Origin: Firm-13 sp037143795
Lineage (GTDB): Bacteria; Bacillota; Clostridia; Saccharofermentanales; Saccharofermentanaceae
Direction: 5' to 3'
DNA length: 64,000 nt
Assembly (NCBI GenBank): GCA_037143795.1
Contig: JBAWXZ010000016.1
Span: forward strand, 31,131 to 95,130
Made by a program: the position numbers and the translations under genes. The notes beneath the pieces are model-generated. The model saw only the letters and a program-made list of their open reading frames with translations, made no database searches and had not been told where the DNA came from. Below, piece by piece: positions 43,592 through 51,424 of the stretch. Within the stretch, counting starts at the first letter, position 1, and each line of letters begins with the position of its first letter.

Positions 43592-44539
43592 ATGAAATTA
43601 CCGGAACCTGCAACGGAGAGAACACTATACTTTATCGGAGTAACAACAGGTAAGTCATCCATAATGCAAGTCTATCCCCGATGGGCTAAAGAGGCATTGG
43701 GACTGGCAGACACAGTCATAAAGGGTATCGACCTGGCTATCCACGCGCCGGCTGAAGATTACCGCAAAGTAGTGGAATTCATCAAGAACGATCCGCTGTC
43801 GGCGGGTGCCCTGGTGACCACGCATAAACTCGATCTTTTTAATGCAGCGAAAGATATGTTCGAATATCTGGATCCATATGCAGCGATGTTCGGCGAGCTT
43901 TCCTCTATTTCCAAAAAGGACGGAAGACTGGAAGGGTATGCCAAAGACCCGATTTCCAGCGGCCTGACACTGGACTCCTTTGTTCCGGCGAACTACTGGT
44001 CTGAAAAAGGCGGGGAATTATTTATCATGGGAGCAGGCGGAAGCGCCATTGCAATATGTTCCTATCTTCTGAAGCCCTCGAACGGAGCCAATATTCCTTC
44101 CAAGGTCATCGTAGCGAACCGTTCCCTTCCCCGGCTGGAGGAAATCGAAAAATTGGTCAAGCAGATTAATCCGGATGTGGAAGCAGAATACGTGCTGACA
44201 CCGGACGCCTCGGACAACGACCGGGTTCTGGCCCGCGTAAAGCCGAACTCCCTTATCATCAATGCAACCGGGCTTGGCAAAGACAGGCCGGGATCTCCGC
44301 TTCTGGACAGCTGCGAATTCCCGAAAGACAGCCTTGTCTGGGAGCTGAATTATCGCGGGGACCTGACATTCATGAAACAGGCACAGGCCCAGGCGAAGGA
44401 GAAGAACCTGTATATAGAAGACGGCTGGACCTATTTTATTCACGGCTGGACACAGGTCGTCGCCGAAGTATTCCACATCGATATCACAGGAGAAGTCTTT
44501 GACGCCTGTGAGAAGATAGCAAGGGATATGCGCAATTAA
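43592..44539 (+). CDS. Shikimate dehydrogenase-like oxidoreductase
   Basis: A 315-residue protein related to shikimate/quinate dehydrogenases. It shows an AroE-like substrate region (GALVTTHKLDLF, where AroE has a conserved Lys), the nucleotide motif GAGGSAIAI and INATGLGKDRPGSPL. AroE proteins are about 270-290 residues, so this is longer. It lies in a sugar-acid-type operon and not with aromatic biosynthesis genes, which argues against a standard AroE role. It may oxidise a polyhydroxylated ring or chain compound. Start supported by AGGAGG. Confidence 0.78.
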   Translation: MKLPEPATERTLYFIGVTTGKSSIMQVYPRWAKEALGLADTVIKGIDLAIHAPAEDYRKVVEFIKNDPLSAGALVTTHKLDLFNAAKDMFEYLDPYAAMFGELSSISKKDGRLEGYAKDPISSGLTLDSFVPANYWSEKGGELFIMGAGGSAIAICSYLLKPSNGANIPSKVIVANRSLPRLEEIEKLVKQINPDVEAEYVLTPDASDNDRVLARVKPNSLIINATGLGKDRPGSPLLDSCEFPKDSLVWELNYRGDLTFMKQAQAQAKEKNLYIEDGWTYFIHGWTQVVAEVFHIDITGEVFDACEKIARDMRN

Positions 44540-44621
44540 GACGGATGCAATCACGGAATACAAAAAACAGGACAAATATATAAACGGGGAACCAATGTCC
44601 CGTTCTGCCAGGAGGAAAAGA

Positions 44622-45431
44622 ATGACAAATAATGTGATGGAAAGAATACATACGACAGGGCTTGTTCCCGTAGTAGTTCTGGATAATCCGTCTACGGCGG
44701 TTGCCGCTGCAAAAGCAATGGTTGCCGGCGGTGTGGATATCATGGAAATTACCCTGCGTACGGCGGCCGGCATGGAGTCCATAAAGCTTGTAGCAGAGGG
44801 ATGCCCGGAAATGCTGGTAGGTGCGGGAACCGTGCTGACTTTGGCACAGTGTGTACAGGCAATCGAAAACGGAGCCCAATTCATCGTGTCGCCCGGAACG
44901 GATCCGGAAATTGTGGATTACTGTATTGCAGCAGGCGTATGTGTCTGCCCCGGCTGCGTAACACCAACCGAAATCATGTACGCGATGAAAAAAGGAATCA
45001 ACGTTGTAAAATTCTTCCCGGCGAATGTGTACGGGGGTATTAAGGCGATCAAGAGTCTCGCGGCTCCGTTTGGCTCGGTGCAGTTCATTCCGACCGGCGG
45101 AGTGGACCTGAGTAATCTTGCCGATTTTGTCAATCCGCCGATATTTGCCATCGGGGGAGGCTGGCTAAGTAAACTCGAAGCAATAAACAGCGGAAATTAT
45201 GCTGCCATCACCGATGTGTGCAGTAAATCCATCGATGTGCTGCTGGGGCTCAAGAAAGACGGCAATCCTGTCTCGTTACCGGAACTGCTCGCCAAAGGCG
45301 GGAAAGTGACCACCATCAGCATACCGAGAACATCATCCCAGCTGACCCGCCGGGGGTTTGCAGCAGAAACAACCAGCGAAGGGCTGCAGTTTACAAAGGA
45401 CGGCATTTCCATTACTCTGAAGTCCGAATAA
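44622..45431 (+). CDS. KDPG/KHG aldolase with C-terminal extension
   Basis: A 269-residue protein. Residues 1-215 form the Eda-type TIM barrel: VPVVVLDNP, GVDIMEITLRT (catalytic Glu), GAGTVL, VSPGTDPEIV and the Schiff-base Lys in INVVKFFPANVYGG. Eda is about 210 residues; the last 55 or so (from roughly SLPELLAKGG) are extra and may be a shortened VOC-like module, since longer KDPG aldolases with such tails exist (inference). It cleaves 2-keto-3-deoxy sugar acid phosphates to pyruvate and an aldehyde. AGGAGG before the ATG at 44622 sets the start. Last gene of its unit. Confidence 0.87.
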   Translation: MTNNVMERIHTTGLVPVVVLDNPSTAVAAAKAMVAGGVDIMEITLRTAAGMESIKLVAEGCPEMLVGAGTVLTLAQCVQAIENGAQFIVSPGTDPEIVDYCIAAGVCVCPGCVTPTEIMYAMKKGINVVKFFPANVYGGIKAIKSLAAPFGSVQFIPTGGVDLSNLADFVNPPIFAIGGGWLSKLEAINSGNYAAITDVCSKSIDVLLGLKKDGNPVSLPELLAKGGKVTTISIPRTSSQLTRRGFAAETTSEGLQFTKDGISITLKSE

Positions 45432-45550
45432 AGTTCTCTGTAAGAAGAGGCAGTCCATTCCAGGTAAAAGAGGAATGGAAAATATGAATGCTGCACTTAC
45501 TGATATCCTAAGCAGTCAAATTCTTAACAGAGACACACAAAAATCAGTCC

Positions 45551-45654
45551 TGTGAACGGCTTAGCGCGTGCGTTAAGTGAACACAATAAAATACCAAGAG
45601 GCAAAAAGAAAGCCAATGCCCTGTGAACGACTTAGCGCATGCGTTAAGTGAACA
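45551..45654. repeat. Two copies of a 33-bp palindromic repeat
   Basis: A 33-base unit (starting TGTGAACG, core CTTAGCGC-TGCGTTAAG, ending GTGAACA) occurs at 45551-45583 and 45622-45654 with two differences. Each core is a near-perfect palindrome. The second copy sits inside a longer hairpin (45613-45663) that probably ends tRNA transcription. The 240-base stretch from 45432 to the tRNA holds no gene. Confidence 0.8.
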
Positions 45655-45663
45655 GGGCATTGG
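45613..45663 (-). terminator. Terminator of the tRNA-Ala gene
   Basis: CCAATGCCCTGT (45613-45624) pairs perfectly with 45652-45663, with the palindromic repeat core extending the stem inside. On the minus strand the hairpin is followed by CTTTCTTTTTGCC. It lies directly downstream of the tRNA. Confidence 0.75.
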
Positions 45664-45671
45664 GTTTCTTT

Positions 45672-45748
45672 TGGTGGAGAATACCGGGATCGAACCGGCG
45701 ACCTCTTACGTGCGAGGCAAGCGCTCTCCCAGACTGAGCTAATTCCCC
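45672..45748 (-). tRNA. tRNA-Ala (anticodon CGC)
   Basis: A 77-base cloverleaf can be folded. The acceptor stem GGGGAAT pairs with ATTCTCC, the D-arm begins GCTC, the anticodon stem CTTGC pairs with GTAAG around loop CTCGCAC, and the T-arm is CCGGTTCGATCCCGG. Discriminator A and an encoded CCA end follow. Anticodon CGC reads GCG alanine codons. A consensus promoter (45764-45792) starts transcription only about nine bases upstream, and a hairpin follows. Confidence 0.95.
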
Positions 45749-45763
45749 GAATCAACACTACAT

Positions 45764-45792
45764 ATTATCGTAGTGTGACGCATAACTGTCAA
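45764..45792 (-). promoter_or_regulatory. Promoter of the tRNA-Ala gene
   Basis: Minus strand: TTGACA (45787-45792), 17-base spacer, GATAAT (45764-45769). The -10 box lies within a CACTAC/GTAGTG inverted repeat. Confidence 0.75.
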
Positions 45793-45847
45793 GGTAATTT
45801 TGATATCCATACATGCAGAAAGCGGTATGGAATCCGATTCGCCAGGG

Positions 45848-46717
45848 CTATGAGCGGATTACATTCAGGCCGGCCTTTTTGTAGATGTTTTCGAGGGATC
45901 TGAAAAGCGAGTCTGAAATATAGCCTTTATTCATTGTATATTCAAGTCCGCATGAGTCCCATTTCTGGCGGCCATATTCGTGATATTTGAGTAATTCAAA
46001 ACGCGCGTTGCCGGCGCCGCACTCCTGGAAGAAAGCGACAAAACGGTGGATGATTTTGGGATCGGCATTAAAGGATGCAATAAGCGGTGTGCGGATGAGC
46101 ACATTGGGGTGCCATGCAAGGGCCGCTTTGATATTAGCCTCTATCGTCTTGTTCGAGACACCGGTCATCTCGGTATGAATCGTGTCGTCGTCGTGTTTGA
46201 AGTCTATAATAAGCAGGTTAACCAGCTCAAAAAGCTCCGGAAGCCTTGGATTTAAACCGTTTGTCTCAATGGCAGTATGTATGCCGACGGCACGAAGACC
46301 CTCAAGAAGTTCCTTAAGTGCCTCGAATTGAAGTGTCGGTTCTCCGCCTGATATTGTGACTCCGCCCCCGTCAAAAAAGAGGGAACGGGATTCCTGTGCC
46401 TCGGCTATCAGATCTTTGACATCGACAGTCGTGCAGGAGAAAGAAAGACCGGCATTCTTCTGGGAATCGACGCATTCACGACCGGAACAGTCGGTGCAGT
46501 CGGTTCTGTCAAGCTTGCCCTCAACAATGCGGCCCTGCGGGCACACATCATCCGTTAAATTAGTCTGGTGTACCAGCAGCGTTCCGCCGGGGGCAAGACC
46601 CTCCGGATTTGAGCACCACGGACAGAGCATATCACATCCCTGCAAGAAAAAAACAAGTCGGTTACCCGTCCCGTTCAGTGAATAATTAATCCCTTTTCTC
46701 ATAACTTTTAATTCCAT
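45848..46717 (-). CDS. Glycyl-radical enzyme activating protein (radical SAM)
   Basis: A 289-residue radical SAM activase that installs the glycyl radical on a partner enzyme. The SAM cluster motif is CDMLCPWC with the following NPEG, then a small auxiliary iron-sulfur insert (CPQG...CTDCSGREC), the SAM-binding GGGVTISGGEPTLQ and IETNG. GGAGAG before the ATG at 46717 sets the start over the ATG at 46744. No glycyl-radical enzyme lies in this window, so it is either an orphan or serves a distant enzyme. Its consensus promoter carries a perfect palindrome shared with a divergent ROK regulator gene. Confidence 0.9.
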   Translation of the reverse strand: MELKVMRKGINYSLNGTGNRLVFFLQGCDMLCPWCSNPEGLAPGGTLLVHQTNLTDDVCPQGRIVEGKLDRTDCTDCSGRECVDSQKNAGLSFSCTTVDVKDLIAEAQESRSLFFDGGGVTISGGEPTLQFEALKELLEGLRAVGIHTAIETNGLNPRLPELFELVNLLIIDFKHDDDTIHTEMTGVSNKTIEANIKAALAWHPNVLIRTPLIASFNADPKIIHRFVAFFQECGAGNARFELLKYHEYGRQKWDSCGLEYTMNKGYISDSLFRSLENIYKKAGLNVIRS

Positions 46718-46749
46718 GCGGCACTCTCCTATCAAACCATTCAATATAA

Positions 46750-46778
46750 ATTATAGATGTTCGCCAATAATTTGTCAA
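46750..46778 (-). promoter_or_regulatory. Consensus promoter of the glycyl-radical activase gene
   Basis: Minus strand: TTGACA (46773-46778), 17-base spacer, TATAAT (46750-46755), a full consensus match. Expected start of transcription is near 46743, with a leader of about 26 bases. Confidence 0.85.
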
Positions 46779-46798
46779 TCGACTTGACAAATTATTGG
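46764..46798. promoter_or_regulatory. Candidate ROK operator (perfect 15-bp inverted repeat)
   Basis: CCAATAATTTGTCAA (46764-46778) and its exact reverse complement (46784-46798) flank a 5-base centre. The left arm covers the -35 box of the activase promoter, so a bound repressor would block it. The right arm contains TTGACA on the plus strand, the possible -35 of the ROK gene. Confidence 0.7.
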
Positions 46799-46852
46799 AA
46801 TGGGTGTAAAAGAGTGGAAGAATAAAAAGAAGAGGGAAAATTGGAGCTTTTT

Positions 46853-48016
46853 ATGCGAATCATCACATTGAATGCGGCCGAAATGAAGTCATTCAATCGT
46901 CGCCGTATTCTGGAACACCTCCGGACCCAAAGCACGTCGCGTGCTGAACTATCAAGGATGACGGGCCTCACTCGCTCAGCCATCAGTCTGATTGTCGACG
47001 GACTTCTCGGGGACGACATTTTGCGCGAAGGCTGCGAGCAGGGCGGGCGGGTCGGAAGAAAATCCGTCAGCCTTGTTATTAATCCACTTGCTTTCCATTC
47101 AATCGGACTTACTATTTCCCGCGGACAATATGCAGTCGGCCTGGTTGATTTCGGCGGGACAATTCAAAAAAGAATCAGCAAACCGCTGGATCCCCATATG
47201 TCAGTGCCCGATACACTCGAGCTTATCGCAAAGGAAGCAGAAATGATCCTCCGTACAAATCCTCTGCCGGGACGGCTGCTGGGGATGGGCATTACTGCCC
47301 CCGGACCGCTCGATGTGAAGAGGGGTATGATACTGCATTCCCCTCATTTTGAAAAATGGTCCGATGTTTCGATTGTCGATTTCTTTTCCAGGCGTATTCC
47401 CGGCACGATTCTATTGGAAAATAAAGCCAATGCAATGGCGCTTGCCGAGAAAACTTTTTGTATGAAAGGTAAGTATGATTCCTTTCTGGAGCTTGTTATT
47501 GATGCCGGTGTAGGGGCAGGACTTATCATTGAAGGAGATCTGTATAAAGGCGGGACCGGATTCGGCAACGAGTTTGGCCATACCAGCATCAATATGAATG
47601 GTCCCCGCTGTGACTGCGGTAACTTTGGATGTGCACAGCTGTATGCATCCATTCCGAATCTTCTGATTGAGGCCTGTAAACAGGATCCGCTGCTCGACAG
47701 CTGGGAACAGATCGCGGATCTTTCACTGGCGGGGAATGCGGCGGCGTGTTCCATTCTTGAGATGGAAGCAGAGTATCTGGCCAGTATTATTGTAAATGCT
47801 GTAAATATTCTGGATATTGAGGCTGTTGTCCTTACGGGTGTTATTGCATATCATCCGGATGAACTAAATGATAAGATCACAAGGAAGGTCAATGACAGAT
47901 TTATCGCGAGGGGAACAAGGCAGATCAAAATACTGGCATCCCGGATGGCAAAATATCCGGACACACTATCGAGTGCTAATCTGGTAATGGAACATTATGT
48001 CAGATTAGGTGAGTAA
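46853..48016 (+). CDS. ROK-family transcriptional regulator
   Basis: A 387-residue ROK repressor. The N-terminal winged helix-turn-helix reads NRRRILEHLRTQSTSRAELSRMTGLTRSAISLIVDGLL. The sugar-kinase-like domain follows with LGMGITAPGPLD, ENKANAMALAE, GAGLIIEG and zinc ligands in GHTSIN and CDCGNFGC. The catalytic Asp of true ROK kinases is absent (ENKAN for DNDAN-like), fitting a regulator. GGAG six bases before the ATG at 46853 favours that start over TTG at 46841. It diverges from the activase gene across a palindrome and probably represses it. Confidence 0.88.
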   Translation: MRIITLNAAEMKSFNRRRILEHLRTQSTSRAELSRMTGLTRSAISLIVDGLLGDDILREGCEQGGRVGRKSVSLVINPLAFHSIGLTISRGQYAVGLVDFGGTIQKRISKPLDPHMSVPDTLELIAKEAEMILRTNPLPGRLLGMGITAPGPLDVKRGMILHSPHFEKWSDVSIVDFFSRRIPGTILLENKANAMALAEKTFCMKGKYDSFLELVIDAGVGAGLIIEGDLYKGGTGFGNEFGHTSINMNGPRCDCGNFGCAQLYASIPNLLIEACKQDPLLDSWEQIADLSLAGNAAACSILEMEAEYLASIIVNAVNILDIEAVVLTGVIAYHPDELNDKITRKVNDRFIARGTRQIKILASRMAKYPDTLSSANLVMEHYVRLGE

Positions 48017-48023
48017 TCTATGA

Positions 48024-49406
48024 TCAGTAAAGGACCCTTTCGTCCTGCTGATATTTGATTTTGGCCTGAGCTTCCTGCAGGGTGTGACAAAGACCAGCGG
48101 CGCATAGCGAAAAGAGTCCGGCTCCATAGGCAGCCTCCTCCCGGTAGCGGGGAATTTGCAGCTTGATTCCAAAAGTATCCGTGAATATCTGCTGCATGAG
48201 GGGATTGCAGCGGATTCCGTTCCCGGATCCGATCAATACGGTACGGGGCTTGTCAGCCGGCATTTTCTGATATAGTGTGTACAGCTCATCGCAGATCCCT
48301 TTCAAAACACCGAGGCAAAGGTGGCCGGGTGTCAGATTGGCAGGTGAGATATTTTCAATGCGGCCCCTTATATGCGGGTTTTCCCGCGTTCCGCGAAAAC
48401 GCGTATCTACAAGAAGCGGTAGGGCACAAGGATAAAGTGCCTGTGCCGCTGTATTCATTTTCTTATAAAGATCTACAGGATCTGCACCCAGAAGTGAGGC
48501 TGACTGTGCGAAAAATTCTTTGAGGACAGAGTAGGAATATCCTCCGCACAGCGGGCTTCCGACACAGAGTGTATCACCGTCGGTAAAAGGTCTGATCTGG
48601 ATGCTTTCCACTGCGCGGGTGCCGGCCAGTCTGACGGAGACCTGACTTCCCGTGCCGACATTTACCAGAATTGCATCTGTATCACAGACACTGCCAAGGA
48701 AACTGGCCTGGTTATCACCGATCGCAACCGATACGGGTATTCCGTCCGGTGTTCTGTCGAGAATCTGCGTCTTATTTGTGACAACCGGCAGAAGAGAAGG
48801 GTCTATACCGGCCTCCAGAAGTGCCGTCCCGTCAAATGCATTCTTTTCAACATCAAAAAGCCCGAAGCTCGCTGCATCCGAGGCATGAACCACCGGGGAG
48901 GCTGCATGGACCAGAGACATTGCAACGTAATCCGAAATAGAGCAGAAGACAGTGGCCTTTTCAGATACCAGATCATTTTGAATCAGATAAAAATGTGTTG
49001 TCATGCCATATCCTGTTGCCATAGGATAACCGGTGACACGGGAAAGGTAGGATGCATAGGTATTGCTTTCTGAAAATGGCTGGCTGCCGCGCTCGTCCTG
49101 CCAGGTATAAAGCGGGCTGACAGGCTTGCCTGCGGAATCAAGATAAACAATTCCGTGCATTTGCCCGGTAATGCCGATGCTCACAATATCGTCGGAATCT
49201 GCACCGGCTGATTGCATGAAGTCATCAAGGATACTTTTGCAGTGCGCAAGAATGATCGATGGATCCTGGCATTTTTCCCAGGGGGCAGTGTCAGAAATAT
49301 TGCTGTCATTCATTCTAGTGCGGCTCTCAATGAGCTCTCCGCTCACGCTGTCGATCATAATGCCGCAAATGGAAGTGGTGCCGATATCCAGTCCGATTGT
49401 CTTCAT
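48024..49406 (-). CDS. FGGY-family carbohydrate kinase (sedoheptulokinase-like)
   Basis: A 460-residue FGGY kinase with GLDIGTTSICGIMID at the N-terminus, GITGQMHGIVYLD, PLYTWQDERG, the catalytic aspartate in AIGDNQASFLG and nucleotide motif LIGSGNGIR. Length and the TWQDERG block resemble sedoheptulokinase-type members more than XylB (inference). It starts 45 bases after the end of a ROK gene on the same strand, so ROK and kinase likely form one unit. It is tail-to-tail with the ROK gene at 46853 with seven bases between. Confidence 0.85.
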   Translation of the reverse strand: MKTIGLDIGTTSICGIMIDSVSGELIESRTRMNDSNISDTAPWEKCQDPSIILAHCKSILDDFMQSAGADSDDIVSIGITGQMHGIVYLDSAGKPVSPLYTWQDERGSQPFSESNTYASYLSRVTGYPMATGYGMTTHFYLIQNDLVSEKATVFCSISDYVAMSLVHAASPVVHASDAASFGLFDVEKNAFDGTALLEAGIDPSLLPVVTNKTQILDRTPDGIPVSVAIGDNQASFLGSVCDTDAILVNVGTGSQVSVRLAGTRAVESIQIRPFTDGDTLCVGSPLCGGYSYSVLKEFFAQSASLLGADPVDLYKKMNTAAQALYPCALPLLVDTRFRGTRENPHIRGRIENISPANLTPGHLCLGVLKGICDELYTLYQKMPADKPRTVLIGSGNGIRCNPLMQQIFTDTFGIKLQIPRYREEAAYGAGLFSLCAAGLCHTLQEAQAKIKYQQDERVLY

Positions 49407-49451
49407 AAATACCTCCCGATAAACCGCTGATTTCAGGGTAAGTTTAAAATA

Positions 49452-50714
49452 TTATTTGCTGGATTTGTCTTGGATGAGATCCAGGTCATTTTTGCCTGCA
49501 TCGAGTTCACCACGGAATACAGCCTGGAAAATCAATGAAGCGGCGCCTATAAGCGGTGCTTTTTCCCCGAACCGAGCAAGGCGAACCGGGATTTTTTTGG
49601 ACCTGTGTTGAAAAGCAAGCTGATTGGTGTTTTCTTCAAGATCAGATAAAATCAGTTCGGCCAATGCCGCCCCTTCATGTCCGATCAGTATAATGTCCGG
49701 ATCAAAAATATTGGCCAGATTGACTAGCCCGGTTGCCATTGCCTGCCGGAAAGCGGGCAGCCAGCTTTGCCGGAAGGCTTCATTCTGCCGGCTTTTTTGA
49801 ATCAGGGTCTCGATGTCGGGACATTTGGTCTTGTTTAAAATCACCGGGACACTGGTATATAATTCGAGGCATCCCCTCTGGCCGCAGGAACATACGGGTC
49901 CGTCCATCTGGATCGACATATGGCCCAATTCACCGCCGAAACCTTCACTGCCCTGCAGGATCCGGCCGTAAGAAATAATTCCGGCACCGATCCCGTTTGT
50001 CAGACCCAGGTAAACTACATGCTGACAGTTCTGACCGGCCCCGTAAAGATGCTCTCCCCAGGCAGCGGCGTTCATATCATTGTCCAGCCTGACCGGCAGA
50101 TGATACCGATTGCTGAGCAGTGACAGCAGTTCTATCTGTTCAATACCGTGAAAATTGGGAGGTGCCAGAAGGATACTCTGCTTCAGATCCAGCGGCCCGA
50201 TGCTGCAGACACCGATGCCCAGAAATTGTCCGGACTTCCGATTCGAATCATTATCAGAGAAGACCGCGTCAATCAGGCGGAACAATTTAATAATGAATTT
50301 TCTGCTGTTTTCCGATGAACTTCCATTGTCAGTAATATCAAGGGGCTGCCGCCATATCTTATGGATCCGGCCACTGATATCTGCCGTTACACACTGAAGT
50401 TCGTCACGTGAAATGTATACACCGACAGCCATATATTTATCCGTGTCCAATTTGACAAGTGTGGATTTGCGTCCGGACAGATTCCGGCTGTTCAGTCTTT
50501 CCCGGGCGGCATTTTCGATCACAAGGCCTTCCGAAAGCATCTCGCCGACTATATTGCTGATGGCCATTTTCGTTAATCCCAGATGTTCGGCCAACGTAAG
50601 TCTTGTTGCCTCATGCTGCACTGCGAGAAAATGTATGACCTCTGCACGATTGGCCATACGGATATACTGCAGGTTTTTTGCTTTTCGCTTCGGTTCTTTT
50701 TGGATTCCAGTCAT
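49452..50714 (-). CDS. ROK-family transcriptional regulator
   Basis: A 420-residue ROK regulator with an N-terminal winged helix (NRAEVIHFLAVQHEATRLTLAEHLGLTKMAIS) and ROK domain containing LGIGVCSIGPLD, DNDMNAAAWGEHL, GIGAGIISYG, GHMSIQMDG and zinc cysteines in CSCGQRGCLE. GTG at 50723 opens the frame, but AGGGG is better spaced for the ATG at 50714. It diverges from the D-lyxose isomerase operon and leads into the FGGY kinase. It could control both. It keeps DND where the regulator at 46853 has ENK, so the two are not recent duplicates. Confidence 0.88.
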   Translation of the reverse strand: MTGIQKEPKRKAKNLQYIRMANRAEVIHFLAVQHEATRLTLAEHLGLTKMAISNIVGEMLSEGLVIENAARERLNSRNLSGRKSTLVKLDTDKYMAVGVYISRDELQCVTADISGRIHKIWRQPLDITDNGSSSENSRKFIIKLFRLIDAVFSDNDSNRKSGQFLGIGVCSIGPLDLKQSILLAPPNFHGIEQIELLSLLSNRYHLPVRLDNDMNAAAWGEHLYGAGQNCQHVVYLGLTNGIGAGIISYGRILQGSEGFGGELGHMSIQMDGPVCSCGQRGCLELYTSVPVILNKTKCPDIETLIQKSRQNEAFRQSWLPAFRQAMATGLVNLANIFDPDIILIGHEGAALAELILSDLEENTNQLAFQHRSKKIPVRLARFGEKAPLIGAASLIFQAVFRGELDAGKNDLDLIQDKSSK

Positions 50715-50743
50715 GATCGGCACCCCTTTACTGCAGTACTTGC

Positions 50744-50756
50744 AGTCAATTTGACT
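50744..50756. promoter_or_regulatory. Candidate operator between ROK and lyxose isomerase genes
   Basis: AGTCAA-T-TTGACT, a perfect 6-bp inverted repeat 30 bases upstream of the ROK start, sharing the TCAA/TTGA core with the stronger palindrome at 46764-46798. Short, hence tentative. Confidence 0.35.
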
Positions 50757-50896
50757 TTATCTTATCCGAACCAGTTTGTAAAGACTCTTTATTAATCGCT
50801 TTTTGTGTGGTATTCTGGCTTGGTAATTCATTATATCTTACCAGCGCCGCTTCGGAAAAGACAAGGAATTATTCCTTGAACCAGGAGGAAACAGTC

Positions 50897-51424
50897 ATGT
50901 TTGCCACAGCACAAAAAGATCATTATATTCAGCAGGTTCTGTCCTATTTCAAAAAGGCCGGAATTGTCCTGACTCCCGAAGAGGAAAATCACATTGAATT
51001 TGCCGATTTCGGACTGGGGGAATTCGATCAGACAGGTCTGATTCTGATTACGTATGTAAATACGGCCCGTGTCTGCGCTAAAGAACTGGTACTTCTTCCG
51101 AGGCAAACCTGCCCGGAGCACCGTCATCCTTCCATTGGCAGCGAAGCCGGCAAAGAAGAAACTTTCCGCTGCCGATTCGGACTGGTATATCTTTATGTTT
51201 CCGGTACACCGGCAGTTAATCCGCACGCTGCACCTCCCAAGGGCCGCGAAGCGCATTATACTGCCCGAAGAGAAATTATATTACACCCCGGACAGCAATA
51301 CACTATTCAGCCCGACACATTGCATTGGTTCCAGGCAGGTCAAAATGGTGCGGTCGTATCGGAATTTTCTACGACAAGCCGTGATGAAGCGGATATTTTT
51401 ACAGACGGAGGAATTATCAGATGA
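50897..51424 (+). CDS. D-lyxose isomerase (cupin)
   Basis: A 175-residue cupin matching D-lyxose ketol-isomerases. Metal residues are in CPEHRHP (two His), a Glu in GKEETFRCRFG and the late His in PDTLHWFQAG; VSEFSTTSRDEADIFTD is a family block. It converts D-lyxose to D-xylulose and often also D-mannose to D-fructose. AGGAGG ten bases before the ATG at 50897 fixes the start; the frame is open from 50807. Its stop overlaps the start of the next gene (ATGA), so translation is coupled. Confidence 0.9.
   Translation: MFATAQKDHYIQQVLSYFKKAGIVLTPEEENHIEFADFGLGEFDQTGLILITYVNTARVCAKELVLLPRQTCPEHRHPSIGSEAGKEETFRCRFGLVYLYVSGTPAVNPHAAPPKGREAHYTARREIILHPGQQYTIQPDTLHWFQAGQNGAVVSEFSTTSRDEADIFTDGGIIR

Noticed and set aside
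43592..44539. Assignment as biosynthetic shikimate dehydrogenase (aroE)
   Set aside because: Longer than AroE, diverged in the substrate loop, and placed in a catabolic unit without aromatic pathway genes.
44018..44884. A 288-codon minus-strand frame over the shikimate-dehydrogenase-like and aldolase genes
   Set aside because: It spans two genuine plus-strand genes, lacks a start signal and shows no recognisable domain.
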